From an uncultured Pelagibacteraceae bacterium (GTDB taxonomy: Bacteria; Pseudomonadota; Alphaproteobacteria; Pelagibacterales; Pelagibacteraceae), in the NCBI GenBank assembly GCA_902589705.1, contig CACITX010000007.1, positions 1-32,974 on the forward strand: DNA of 32,974 bases, written 5' to 3'. Numbering within the stretch: position 1 is the first letter of the stretch; every line of letters starts with the position of its first letter. This document shows, piece by piece, positions 9,783 to 17,885 of the stretch. Under the pieces are notes generated by a model that searched no databases, was not told where the DNA came from, and was given only the letters and a program-made list of their open reading frames with translations. A program made the translations under genes and the position numbers.

Positions 9783-10763
9783 TCAACTGCTTAAATTTTC
9801 CAATAAATTCAGTATTTTTTTAAAACCCCCAGGTAATTCTGAATTAAAATTCATCCATTTCTTTGTTTTAGGGTGAGCAAATCCAAGAGTTTTAGCATGT
9901 AATGCTTGTCCAGATAATTTGTTTAGTTTGATAAAGAAATCATTATTAATTTTTTTAAATTTTATATTTTTTTTTCCATATTGTTTATCTCCAAGCAGGG
10001 ATGTTCCTTTATATTTTAAATGAACTCTAATTTGATGAGTTCTTCCTGTTTCTAATTTACATTCAAGTAAACTAATTTTAGGAATATCTTTAATATTGAA
10101 AACTTTAATAGTCTTATAATTTGTAATAGCTTTTTTTCCATTTATTTCACTTACAGTCATTAATTGACGATTTTTCTTATCTCTTGATATTAATGTACTT
10201 ATTTTACCACTCAAAGGTCTAACTATACCCCAAGCTAAACAGAGATATTTTCTTTCAATATTGTGATTGCTAAATTGTGCACCTAAATTTGCATGTGCTG
10301 TGTTATTTTTAGCAATTACAAGTAATCCACTTGTCTCTTTATCAATTCTATGAACGATACCTGGTCTTGTAGGTCCATTAATATTAGACAATTTTCTTTT
10401 GTACTTAAATAGTAAAGCATTAACTAATGTATTTTCATAGTTTCCAGCACCTGGATGAACAACCATTCCTTTTGGTTTGTTAATCACTAGAATATCATTA
10501 TCTTCATAAATAATATCTAGCTTGATTTTTTTTGGCTTAATATTTTGCTCATTATTTTCAGTGATTTTGATTGAAATTTGATCTTTGATCTTAACTTTAG
10601 TTGCGGGCGACGTAAGAACCTTTTTGTTAAGTTTAACTTGCTTTTTTTCAATTAATTTTTTTAAAAAAGATCTTGTTAAATGATTTATATTTTCGGTTAA
10701 ATAAACATCTAACCTTTTACCACTGTTATTCTCATCAACTGAAAATTTGATTGTATTATTCAT
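9783..10763 (-). CDS. rluD: Ribosomal large subunit pseudouridine synthase, RluD-like
   Basis: This enzyme isomerises specific uridines of 23S rRNA. An N-terminal S4 RNA-binding domain (about residues 12-65: GKRLDVYL, RSFLKKLIEKKQVKLN) is followed by the RluA-type catalytic domain. That domain contains INKPKGMVVHPGAGN, then GIVHRIDKETSGLLVIAKN with catalytic Asp141, and LETGRTHQIRVHL. The length (326) and the S4 domain favour RluD or RluC over RluA. The neighbouring rpoH supports RluD by synteny. It diverges from tRNA-Arg with only 24 bp between, so its promoter must be minimal or overlap the tRNA. Confidence 0.88.
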   Translation of the reverse strand: MNNTIKFSVDENNSGKRLDVYLTENINHLTRSFLKKLIEKKQVKLNKKVLTSPATKVKIKDQISIKITENNEQNIKPKKIKLDIIYEDNDILVINKPKGMVVHPGAGNYENTLVNALLFKYKRKLSNINGPTRPGIVHRIDKETSGLLVIAKNNTAHANLGAQFSNHNIERKYLCLAWGIVRPLSGKISTLISRDKKNRQLMTVSEINGKKAITNYKTIKVFNIKDIPKISLLECKLETGRTHQIRVHLKYKGTSLLGDKQYGKKNIKFKKINNDFFIKLNKLSGQALHAKTLGFAHPKTKKWMNFNSELPGGFKKILNLLENLSS

Positions 10764-10787
10764 AAATTAATTTAAATTATAATTATT

Positions 10788-10865
10788 GCGCCGGTAGCTT
10801 CAACTGGATAGAGCGCCGGATTTCGGCTCCGGAGGTTATGGGTTCGACTCCTATCCGGCGCACCA
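10788..10865 (+). tRNA. tRNA-Arg (anticodon TCG)
   Basis: A full cloverleaf can be drawn. The acceptor GCGCCGG (10788-10794) pairs with CCGGCGC (10855-10861), followed by discriminator A and an encoded CCA. The D-arm is GCTT...GAGC, and the anticodon stem is CCGGA/TCCGG with loop TTTCGGC (anticodon TCG, reading CGA). The T-arm contains GGTTCGACTCC. It diverges from rluD and converges on the glycosyltransferase gene 14 bp downstream. Confidence 0.95.
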
Positions 10866-10879
10866 AAAATTTAAAATAT

Positions 10880-11698
10880 TTAAACAATCCATTTACTCAA
10901 ATCTTTCTTATTTTTAATTATATAATCAGGAAAGGTTTCATCTATATCAATTTTTTTATAAACATAATCTCTTTCTAATAAATCTCTTTTGTTATCAATC
11001 CTTTCTTTTATTGCATTTATATTGCTAAAAATTTCTTTATTATACTCTTGGTGCGCATATGATTTAATTTTATTTGAGATTTGATTAGAATCTTTTAAAA
11101 AACTAAAATGCCAACCACTTTCTGGAATTAACTGAGGAGGTTTTGGTCTATAAAGTTTCCAAAATTTTCTCTTTACTTTTATATTTCTTAACCATTGTGG
11201 AGATTTAAGATGTTTCCTTAAACAAATTTTTGTCCCATACCAATTAGGAATAGTGCTATTAAACAAGTTTATTTTCATTTGAAAATTTTTTTGGACAAAA
11301 CAAGCATATTTTTTTTTTTTATCAAATAAACTAATTTTTTTTGGATCTGGAATTTCATCTATATCTGAAATCATTATCCAATCATTATCATCTTCATTTT
11401 TATAACCGTGAGATAAAAAATTTCTTTGAAAATTCTCTCTTAACCAAGATGGCTCATTTCTCCAGGAATAACTGAATATTTTTCTTTTAACTGGCAGATC
11501 GTCTGCAACCAAATATTCAATTTTATTTTTAAATTTTTTAAAATTATTGATATCAAAATTTAGTTTTTTTTCATTACCGGAGTGATCCATTTTTGACTCA
11601 ACAATAACAAATTTATCAACTTTATCATTTAAAACATTTAATCTGATGTCTAATACAACATCTTCATCAAAATACATAAAGCAATCAATAAGTTTCAT
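10880..11698 (-). CDS. Glycosyltransferase family 17-like protein
   Basis: The protein has 272 residues. The N-terminus MKLIDCFMYFDEDVVLDIRL, followed by VDKFVIVESKMDHSG, matches the GT17 family, whose founder is the eukaryotic beta-1,4-GlcNAc transferase MGAT3. A nucleotide-sugar/metal motif of the form DID (D112, D114, within MISDIDEIPDP) is present, with WRNEPSWLRENFQRN before it and SGWHFSFL later. No signal peptide or membrane segment is evident, so it is probably cytoplasmic. Bacterial GT17 members occur in surface-glycan loci, but their acceptors are mostly unknown. The start overlaps the upstream oxygenase-like gene as ATGA. It is the last gene of the Sua5-ABC run. The family call is firm; the substrate is unknown. 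Confidence 0.8.
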   Translation of the reverse strand: MKLIDCFMYFDEDVVLDIRLNVLNDKVDKFVIVESKMDHSGNEKKLNFDINNFKKFKNKIEYLVADDLPVKRKIFSYSWRNEPSWLRENFQRNFLSHGYKNEDDNDWIMISDIDEIPDPKKISLFDKKKKYACFVQKNFQMKINLFNSTIPNWYGTKICLRKHLKSPQWLRNIKVKRKFWKLYRPKPPQLIPESGWHFSFLKDSNQISNKIKSYAHQEYNKEIFSNINAIKERIDNKRDLLERDYVYKKIDIDETFPDYIIKNKKDLSKWIV

Positions 11699-12393
11699 TT
11701 TTTTTTAGTTGAACTTGTAAATCCAATTTTTTTTTTATCTATATTATTCGAAGAACAATGCAAATGTGATCTATCAAATATAAGCATATCCCCCGCTTTC
11801 CATTTAAAAATTAAATCAACTTCCAAACCTTTTAAATTATTTATGTCTTCATGAGATAAATAATTTTTATATATTTCTGGATCAAAATCATGTTTTCCAT
11901 ATAAATTTAGATGCTCTGAAGATCTTTTATTATAACCTTTTGCAGCTAATTCTATAGGGTCAATCGAAAAAGTTGTCGAACATCCATAAAATCTATTTTT
12001 AAAAATTACTGTTTCCCCAACTTCTGATAAAGCTAATAAAGTTTGTTTATAAATTATTTTTTCGAAATCAAATCCAGTATCAACATGTAGAGTAACTGGC
12101 ATGTAACTTTCTTGAAATAATCCTAAACTTTTAGAACCACTCTTTGTTTCAGGATTATCCATTTCATAATCTCCTATAATTTCTTTTAACTTTTGAGTAT
12201 ACCTTATTTGAAGTTCTTTATTGAATTCGATTGCCCATTTTTTTTTAATTATTTTTTGCCTTTTATTGTTTATTTCAACAGGAAGTTCTTCGTAAAGTTT
12301 TTTAAATAATCTTACTTCTTCAGTATTTAAAAAATTATTTATAACTCGGGGTCTAGTTTCAAGTTTTTTTATTTTTTCTAAAAATTTATGCAA
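11695..12393 (-). CDS. Putative Fe(II)/2-oxoglutarate-dependent oxygenase-like protein
   Basis: The protein has 232 residues and no signal peptide. The pattern suggests a cupin-fold (double-stranded beta-helix) Fe(II)/2OG oxygenase: RVINNFLNTEEVRLF at the N-terminus, a candidate H-x-D pair H103/D105 (TLHVDTGFD), a late His (H210 or H212 in WKAGDMLIFDRSHLHCSS), and basic residues K220-K222 before GFTSST that could bind 2-oxoglutarate. The match is by motif layout only. The start is TTG, placed directly after the permease stop codon and in the same frame; AGGTGA at 12398-12403 gives a plausible Shine-Dalgarno, and no in-frame ATG occurs before residue 78. It may hydroxylate a sugar or lipid precursor used by its neighbours (inference). 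Confidence 0.55.
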   Translation of the reverse strand: MHKFLEKIKKLETRPRVINNFLNTEEVRLFKKLYEELPVEINNKRQKIIKKKWAIEFNKELQIRYTQKLKEIIGDYEMDNPETKSGSKSLGLFQESYMPVTLHVDTGFDFEKIIYKQTLLALSEVGETVIFKNRFYGCSTTFSIDPIELAAKGYNKRSSEHLNLYGKHDFDPEIYKNYLSHEDINNLKGLEVDLIFKWKAGDMLIFDRSHLHCSSNNIDKKKIGFTSSTKKK

Positions 12394-13185
12394 TTATTCA
12401 CCTATATTTATTAAAGTTCCTCGTTCTTTAGCTCCATTGTATGACCAAAAAAATATGACTATACCTACTACAAAATATATTAAAGAAATAATACATGCTT
12501 TTAGTACAGCGTAATAGTTAACCACATCTTCAATTAATATGCTTCTCATTTCTTCGAACAAATGAACTAGTGGTAAAAAATTTGCTACGAGTTGAAGCCA
12601 CGTAGGTAAAATTTCTATAGGATAATAAATACAACCAAGTGGAGCTAAAAAAAATAAGCTAGCCCAAGCAATATTTTCAAAGGATGGACCAAATCTTATT
12701 AAGCCAGATGTAACGAGTAATCCTAAAGTTACTCCAAATATATATAAAGATACTAAAAGAAAAATTAAAGGAATACCAATTTTAAAAATTGAAACACCAA
12801 ATAAAGGAATAGCCAATAAAGCTGCAGGTACTAAACCAATTAAAGTTCTAAATATTGCTGTAAATGTTAATGCAGCTATAATTTCGCTTATTTTAATTGG
12901 AGCAATAAAAAGATTAGTAAAATTCCTGCTCCATATTTCTTCTAGAAACATCATATTATAACTAATGCTAGATCGAAATAAAAAATCATAAAGAATTGCA
13001 GCACTTAAAATTACTCCTACTGTATTTTCATAATAAGTTGAATTTAATGTAAAAAATTTTGAGATAAAACCCCAAAGAAAAATTTGGATTGTCGGCCAGT
13101 AAATTAAATCAATTATTCTAGGAAAGGATCCTCTAATCAGGTAAATATGTCTCAAACTTAGGGCATAAATTTTATACCAACTCAT
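12394..13185 (-). CDS. ABC-2 type transporter permease
   Basis: This integral membrane protein of 263 residues has about six hydrophobic segments. The ABC-2 signature lies near the C-terminal third (LAPLGCIYYPIEILPTWLQ, then LPLVHLFEEMRSI), as in NodJ- and KpsM-like exporters. It pairs with the ATPase encoded just upstream. I chose ATG 13185 because AAGGAG (13191-13196) lies 5 bp ahead of it; an upstream in-frame TTG at 13200 would include that Shine-Dalgarno. The gene overlaps the ATPase by 14 bp. The substrate cannot be read from sequence; lipo-oligosaccharide or polysaccharide export is suggested by the family and by the glycosyltransferase in the same run. Confidence 0.88.
   Translation of the reverse strand: MSWYKIYALSLRHIYLIRGSFPRIIDLIYWPTIQIFLWGFISKFFTLNSTYYENTVGVILSAAILYDFLFRSSISYNMMFLEEIWSRNFTNLFIAPIKISEIIAALTFTAIFRTLIGLVPAALLAIPLFGVSIFKIGIPLIFLLVSLYIFGVTLGLLVTSGLIRFGPSFENIAWASLFFLAPLGCIYYPIEILPTWLQLVANFLPLVHLFEEMRSILIEDVVNYYAVLKACIISLIYFVVGIVIFFWSYNGAKERGTLINIGE
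12398..12403 (-). promoter_or_regulatory. Probable Shine-Dalgarno of the oxygenase-like gene
   Basis: AGGTGA on the minus strand encodes the last sense codons of the permease and lies 4 bp before TTG 12393. It supports initiation at that TTG immediately after the permease stop codon. Confidence 0.5.
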
Positions 13186-13906
13186 TTTCGCTCCTTGCAA
13201 TTTTTAAAAAAGCATCCTCAAGATTTTTTCTTCCATGTTTTTTTGTTAATTCTTCGCATGTTCCTTCATCTACAATGCTTCCTTTTTTCATCATTATAAT
13301 TTTATCACAAAGTCGTTCCACTTCTTTCATATTGTGTGAAGCTAAAAGCATTGTTAAGTCATTTTCTTTTCTATATTTTTCTAAATATTGTCTTACAAAA
13401 TCTCCTACATCTGGATCCAAACTTGCTGTTGGTTCGTCTAAAAATAGCAGTTTAGGTTTGTTAATTAGAGATTTAGCCAACGAAACTCTATTTTTTTGTC
13501 CTGATGAAAGTTCTCCTGTTTTTTTATCTAAGAATTGACCAAGGTTTAGATCTTCAATTAACTCTTTTATTCGCTCATTTTTATTTATAACGCCGTACAT
13601 TCTTGCATAAACTTCTAGATTTTGCTTAACAGTGAGTTTTTTTGGTAACTCAATATATGGTGAAGCAAAGTTCATTAAACTTAATAATTTTATTCTATTT
13701 TTTGAATTTAACTTAATTCCATCTATTAGAATTTCACCATTAGTTGGGGTAATTAAACCTAGCATCATTCCTATAGATGTAGTTTTTCCGCAACCGTTCG
13801 GGCCAAGTAATCCTAATGTATTATTTTTTTCAATTTTAAAGCTTATATCATTTACAGCAGTTATAGATTTGAATTTTTTAGTAAGATTTTTTATTTCTAT
13901 TCTCAT
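13172..13906 (-). CDS. ABC transporter ATP-binding protein
   Basis: This is a 244-residue nucleotide-binding subunit. Walker A GPNGCGKTT is at 35-43, the signature LSSGQ at 133-137, Walker B LLFLDEPT at about 153-160 and the H-loop ASHNMKE at about 194-200. The Q-loop region reads NFASPYIELP, with no Gln at the usual place; I believe related alphaproteobacterial ABC-2 ATPases share this, but I could not check. It resembles NodI/CcmA-type ATPases that partner ABC-2 permeases. Its ATG overlaps the Sua5 stop (ATGA), and its 3' end overlaps the permease, so all three are probably one transcript. Confidence 0.92.
   Translation of the reverse strand: MRIEIKNLTKKFKSITAVNDISFKIEKNNTLGLLGPNGCGKTTSIGMMLGLITPTNGEILIDGIKLNSKNRIKLLSLMNFASPYIELPKKLTVKQNLEVYARMYGVINKNERIKELIEDLNLGQFLDKKTGELSSGQKNRVSLAKSLINKPKLLFLDEPTASLDPDVGDFVRQYLEKYRKENDLTMLLASHNMKEVERLCDKIIMMKKGSIVDEGTCEELTKKHGRKNLEDAFLKIARSENELV
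13191..13196 (-). promoter_or_regulatory. Strong Shine-Dalgarno of the ABC permease
   Basis: AAGGAG on the minus strand stands 5 bp before ATG 13185, inside the 3' end of the ATPase gene. It decides the permease start in favour of 13185 over TTG 13200, and is one of the few strong ribosome-binding sites in the window. Confidence 0.75.
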
Positions 13907-14862
13907 TTAAAATTTGCAGCTCGTTTTAATCTATCGTTTATCGCTATTCCAGTTCCGAAATTTGGTATTTTGCTAATTTGAATTTTTTTATAACCTTTTT
14001 TCTTAATTAATCTTAGAACCTTATATAAGTTTAATGCGGCTTCATTAAGATCTAGTTTTTTACTTAAACTAAAATAATCTTTTTTATTTTCATGTTTTTT
14101 ACCAATATATACAAATGCTGATCTACCATCATGTTTTTTTTGATTAATTTTAACCGGTATACCTGGCGAATAATGTTTTTTCATCATTCCAGGAGATTGG
14201 ACTTTCTTACTCTTCAAACTAATCTTAACATTCTTGCGGAGTATTTTTTCAATAAAATCTTTACTTATAAAACCTGGCCTTAAAATTCTAGGCTCACTTG
14301 TTAAATCAATCACAGTTGATTCAATACCGATTTCACATTCACCACCATCAATTATCAATTTTAGCTTTCTTTTAAATTCATCGTAAACATCCCTTGCTTT
14401 AGTAGGGCTTAAATTTGTTGAAATATTTGCACTTGGCATAGCTAAAGGAAAATCAATGTTTTTTAATAAATTTTTAATTACTTTATGTTTTGGAAATCTT
14501 ATAGCAACAGTATCTAATTTAGCACAAGCTATAGAGGTAATTTTTGAGCTAGACTTTTTTTTTAAAATAAATGTAATCGGACCCGGACAAAGTCTTTTAT
14601 AAAGTTTAATTAGATTTTTATTAACAACTACATCACCAGCGGCTCTTTTAATATTGTAATAATGAATTATAAGAGGATTAAACTTTGGTCTTCTTTTTAA
14701 TTTGAATATTTTTTCAACAGAAGTCTTAGAATAAGCATTTCCACCAAGACCATAAACTGTTTCAGTAGGCAATCCTGCGACACCTCCATTTTTCAAATTT
14801 TTAATTGTTTTACTGAGATTTTTTTTGTTAAAAGAAAAAATATTTGAATAGCTATTTTTCAT
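13903..14862 (-). CDS. tsaC: L-threonylcarbamoyladenylate synthase, Sua5 type
   Basis: The enzyme makes threonylcarbamoyl-AMP from Thr, bicarbonate and ATP for t6A37 of ANN-decoding tRNAs. The YrdC domain is clear: GLPTETVYGLGGNAYS at about 31-45, KRRPKFNPLIIHY, PGPITFILK, IRFPKH, AMPSANISTNLSPT, IESTVIDLT and ILRPGFIS. The linker SPGMMKKHYSPGIPV and a C-terminal domain make it the long Sua5 form (319 residues). I chose ATG 14862; the longer frame back to 14925 would overlap the divergent xseB gene and adds an unconserved-looking stretch. Its 3' end overlaps the ABC ATPase as ATGA, so a housekeeping gene heads the transporter run. Confidence 0.9.
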   Translation of the reverse strand: MKNSYSNIFSFNKKNLSKTIKNLKNGGVAGLPTETVYGLGGNAYSKTSVEKIFKLKRRPKFNPLIIHYYNIKRAAGDVVVNKNLIKLYKRLCPGPITFILKKKSSSKITSIACAKLDTVAIRFPKHKVIKNLLKNIDFPLAMPSANISTNLSPTKARDVYDEFKRKLKLIIDGGECEIGIESTVIDLTSEPRILRPGFISKDFIEKILRKNVKISLKSKKVQSPGMMKKHYSPGIPVKINQKKHDGRSAFVYIGKKHENKKDYFSLSKKLDLNEAALNLYKVLRLIKKKGYKKIQISKIPNFGTGIAINDRLKRAANFK

Positions 14863-14882
14863 AATGTAATTATTATTAATTA

Positions 14883-15098
14883 ATGAAATTTGAAAATATT
14901 CCAGCTGATATAAAAAGTAAATCATTAAAAGAAGCCAAAAAAGAGATTAATGAAATACTAAGTAAACTTGAAAATAAAGAGGGGAATTTAGAAGATTATC
15001 AAAATGATTACCTTAGACTAGTTCAATTAAATAAATATGTTGATAAACTTTTTAAAAAAAAGTTTAAAGAAATCTCACAAAGTAAAATTAATGATTAA
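14883..15098 (+). CDS. xseB: Exodeoxyribonuclease VII small subunit XseB
   Basis: This 71-residue protein shows the small helical XseB pattern: SLKEAKKEINEILSKLENKEGNLEDYQNDY then VQLNKYVDKLFKKKFKEI, comparable to the family's two-helix repeat. The length is normal. It associates with XseA to degrade single-stranded DNA; xseA is not in the window. Synteny (xseB-ispA-dxs) supports the call. It starts only 20 bp from the divergent Sua5 gene and overlaps ispA by 8 bp. Confidence 0.85.
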   Translation: MKFENIPADIKSKSLKEAKKEINEILSKLENKEGNLEDYQNDYLRLVQLNKYVDKLFKKKFKEISQSKIND

Positions 15099-15966
15099 AA
15101 AAAAACTTATTAAGAATGCAAAAAAAATAGATAAATTTTTAATAAATTATTTAAAAAAACAAAAAACATCATTATTAGTAAGACCGATGAAATATGGAAT
15201 TATTTCAGGAGGCAAAAAAATCAGATCAACAATTATTTTGGATGCAGGAAAGTTATTTAATATAAGTGAAAAAAAATTAATCAATATTTGTGCTGCAGTT
15301 GAATGTATTCACTCCTACTCTTTAATTCATGACGATCTACCTTGCATGGATAACGATCCGATAAGAAGAGGTAAGCCATCTACTCATATAAAATATGGAG
15401 AAGCTTCTGCAGTTTTAGCTGGAAGTTCTTTGCTTACTTTAGCATTTGAAATAATTACTGAAAAAAAATATCTAGTTCATTCAAAAATAAAAAATGAACT
15501 TGTTAGATCTTTGGCACTTTGCTCGGGTCATAATGGTATTGCAGAGGGTCAAGAATTAGATTTAAAATTTGAAAAAAAGAAAAAAAATATCAATCAAATT
15601 ATCGATATGCAGAAAAAGAAAACAGGAAAGTTATTTAATTTTTGTTTGTATGCTGCAGCAACAATAGCAAATAAAAGTGAAAAAGAAAAAAAACTCCTTA
15701 GTTCACTAGGTGAAGATATAGGATTACTTTTTCAGTTATCTGATGATTTTTTAGATAAAAAGGGTTCAAGTAAATTAATGGGAAAACCAGTTAAAAAAGA
15801 TAGCAAAAAAGGAAAATCAACTTTACTCAATCTTATGGGAGAAAATAAAGCCTTTTTGTATGCAGAAAGCTTAAAGAAAAATATATTGAATAAATTAGGA
15901 AAACATGGAAAAAATGCGAAAGAGTTAATCAATACAATTAATTTTATATTTGAGAGAAAATTTTAA
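15091..15966 (+). CDS. ispA: Farnesyl diphosphate synthase IspA (geranyltranstransferase)
   Basis: This short-chain trans-prenyltransferase of 291 residues has the first Asp-rich motif DDLPCMD at 81-87 and the second as DDFLD. GGKKIRS lies upstream, and [10 protein letters not shown] and KTGKLF lie between. The residue five before the first motif is Tyr (Y76 in HSYSLIHDD), as in bacterial FPP synthases that stop at C15. I chose ATG 15091, which overlaps the xseB stop by 8 bp; the open frame extends back to a TTG at 15037 inside xseB and looks artefactual. The stop overlaps the dxs ATG (TAATG). Confidence 0.92.
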   Translation: MIKKKLIKNAKKIDKFLINYLKKQKTSLLVRPMKYGIISGGKKIRSTIILDAGKLFNISEKKLINICAAVECIHSYSLIHDDLPCMDNDPIRRGKPSTHIKYGEASAVLAGSSLLTLAFEIITEKKYLVHSKIKNELVRSLALCSGHNGIAEGQELDLKFEKKKKNINQIIDMQKKKTGKLFNFCLYAAATIANKSEKEKKLLSSLGEDIGLLFQLSDDFLDKKGSSKLMGKPVKKDSKKGKSTLLNLMGENKAFLYAESLKKNILNKLGKHGKNAKELINTINFIFERKF

Positions 15967-17885
15967 TGAGTAGATTAATAAAACAAATAAATTTTCCGGC
16001 TGATTTAAGAAAATTCAAAAAAGATGATCTTAAACAAATTTCAGATGAATTAAGAGATGAATTAATTGATGTAGTTTCTGAAACAGGAGGTCATTTAGGT
16101 GCTGGACTAGGTGTTGTAGAGTTAACAATAGCGTTACATTATGTTTTTAACACTCCAAAAGATAAATTGGTGTGGGATGTTAGTCACCAATGCTATCCTC
16201 ACAAAATAATTACAGGAAGAAGGGATAGAATTAAAACCTTACGTAAAGGTGGAGGACTATCTGGCTTTACCAAAAGGACTGAAAGTGAATATGATCCTTT
16301 CGGCGCAGCTCATAGTTCGACGTCAATTTCTTCGACATTAGGAATGGCAGTAGCAAAAAAACTATCAAATGATAAAAATAATGTAATAGCAGTTATCGGC
16401 GATGGAGCAATGAGTGCTGGTATGGCCTATGAGGCTATGAACAACGCGGGTGCTTTGAGATCAAAATTAATAGTAGTGCTTAATGATAATGACATGTCTA
16501 TTGCAAGACCAGTAGGGGCAATGAGCAACTATTTGGCAAAATTATTATCAGGAAAACTATATTTCAGTTTAAGGGAAACTATAAAAATGGTCATATCTGC
16601 GTTTTCAAAAAGATTTAGTCAAAAAGCTGGAAAAGCAGAGGATATGCTTAGAAATATTGTAACAGGCGGAACATTATTTAGCGAGCTTGGTTTTTACTAT
16701 GTAGGACCAGTAGATGGTCATGATGTAGAAAATTTAGTTCAAATATTTGAAAATGTAAAAAATTCTAATCATGAAGGGCCCATTTTAATTCATGTAAGAA
16801 CTCAAAAAGGCAAAGGTTATAAGCCAGCTGAAGACTCGGGAGATAAATATCATGGTGTTTCAAAATTTAATGTTTTAACAGGAGAACAAACAAAATCAAA
16901 ATCTAACGCACCCTCATATACTAAAGTTTTTGCAGAAACTCTAATAAAACACGCAGAACAAGATACTAAAATTATTGGTATTACAGGCGCAATGCCTTCA
17001 GGAACTGGCATAAATTTATTTGAGAAAAAATTCCCAGACAGAACATTTGATGTTGGTATAGCCGAGCAACATGCTGTTACTTTTGCTGCTGGTTTAGCAA
17101 CGGAAGGTTATAAACCTTATGCTGCAATTTATTCTACTTTTTTACAAAGAGCTTACGATCAGGTTGTACATGATGTAGCATTACAATCATTGCCAGTTAG
17201 GTTTGCAATTGATAGGGCGGGATTAGTAGGAGCTGATGGACCAACTCATGCAGGTTCATTTGATATTACATATTTATCAACTTTACCTAATTTTGTGGTC
17301 ATGGCTGCAAGCGATGAAGCAGAACTTGTTAAAATGATCAACACTTCAGTAAATATTAATGATCGTCCTTCAGCTTTTAGATATCCTAGAGGAAATGGAG
17401 TTGGAATAAATTTGCCTTCGATTAATGAAACTTTAGAAATTGGAAAAGGTAGAGTTATTTATGAAGGTAAAAAAGTTGCTTTACTTAATTTCGGCGCACG
17501 ATTGGCGCAATGTAAGGAAGCTTCTGATACTTTATTAAAGAAAGGTATAACGTGTACGATTGTAGACGCCAGATTTGCAAAACCTTTGGATGAAAAGTTA
17601 ATAATGGAAGTAGCTTCAAATCATGAAGTTTTAATTACTATTGAGGAAGGATCTATAGGAGGTTTTGGATCTCATGTTATGCAATTTTTATCTGATCGAG
17701 GAGTGTTCGATAAGGGCCTCAAGTTTAGATCTATGATTTTACCAGATATTTTTATCGATCAAGATACTCCAGAAAAGATGTATGAGATAGCAGGCCTAGA
17801 TAGCAAATCTATTGCAAGTAAAGTTGAAGAAACTTTAAACTCAAATATTATTTTAGCTAAAAGTAAAAATAAAAATATCAATTAA
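15966..17885 (+). CDS. dxs: 1-deoxy-D-xylulose-5-phosphate synthase
   Basis: Dxs condenses pyruvate and glyceraldehyde-3-phosphate using thiamine diphosphate, the entry to the MEP isoprenoid pathway. [38 protein letters not shown] and the ThDP site [18 protein letters not shown] lie in the N-terminal domain. [17 protein letters not shown], with the catalytic Glu, and [15 protein letters not shown] lie in the middle domain. At 639 residues it is full length. It follows ispA by a one-base overlap, and its stop shares a 4-bp overlap with the convergent aroC stop. Confidence 0.98.
   Translation: MSRLIKQINFPADLRKFKKDDLKQISDELRDELIDVVSETGGHLGAGLGVVELTIALHYVFNTPKDKLVWDVSHQCYPHKIITGRRDRIKTLRKGGGLSGFTKRTESEYDPFGAAHSSTSISSTLGMAVAKKLSNDKNNVIAVIGDGAMSAGMAYEAMNNAGALRSKLIVVLNDNDMSIARPVGAMSNYLAKLLSGKLYFSLRETIKMVISAFSKRFSQKAGKAEDMLRNIVTGGTLFSELGFYYVGPVDGHDVENLVQIFENVKNSNHEGPILIHVRTQKGKGYKPAEDSGDKYHGVSKFNVLTGEQTKSKSNAPSYTKVFAETLIKHAEQDTKIIGITGAMPSGTGINLFEKKFPDRTFDVGIAEQHAVTFAAGLATEGYKPYAAIYSTFLQRAYDQVVHDVALQSLPVRFAIDRAGLVGADGPTHAGSFDITYLSTLPNFVVMAASDEAELVKMINTSVNINDRPSAFRYPRGNGVGINLPSINETLEIGKGRVIYEGKKVALLNFGARLAQCKEASDTLLKKGITCTIVDARFAKPLDEKLIMEVASNHEVLITIEEGSIGGFGSHVMQFLSDRGVFDKGLKFRSMILPDIFIDQDTPEKMYEIAGLDSKSIASKVEETLNSNIILAKSKNKNIN

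Noticed and set aside
10866..14862. Genomic-island attachment site (duplicated tRNA-Arg 3' end) near the ABC/glycosyltransferase block
   Set aside because: I saw no second copy of the tRNA-Arg T-arm/acceptor sequence and no integrase in the window; only the position beside a tRNA is suggestive.
14863..14925. Longer start for the Sua5-type gene
   Set aside because: It would overlap the divergent xseB coding region by 43 bp; ATG 14862 leads directly into the conserved protein.
15037..15090. Upstream TTG start for ispA
   Set aside because: It is embedded in xseB in another frame; ATG 15091 gives the usual IspA N-terminus and an 8-bp overlap.
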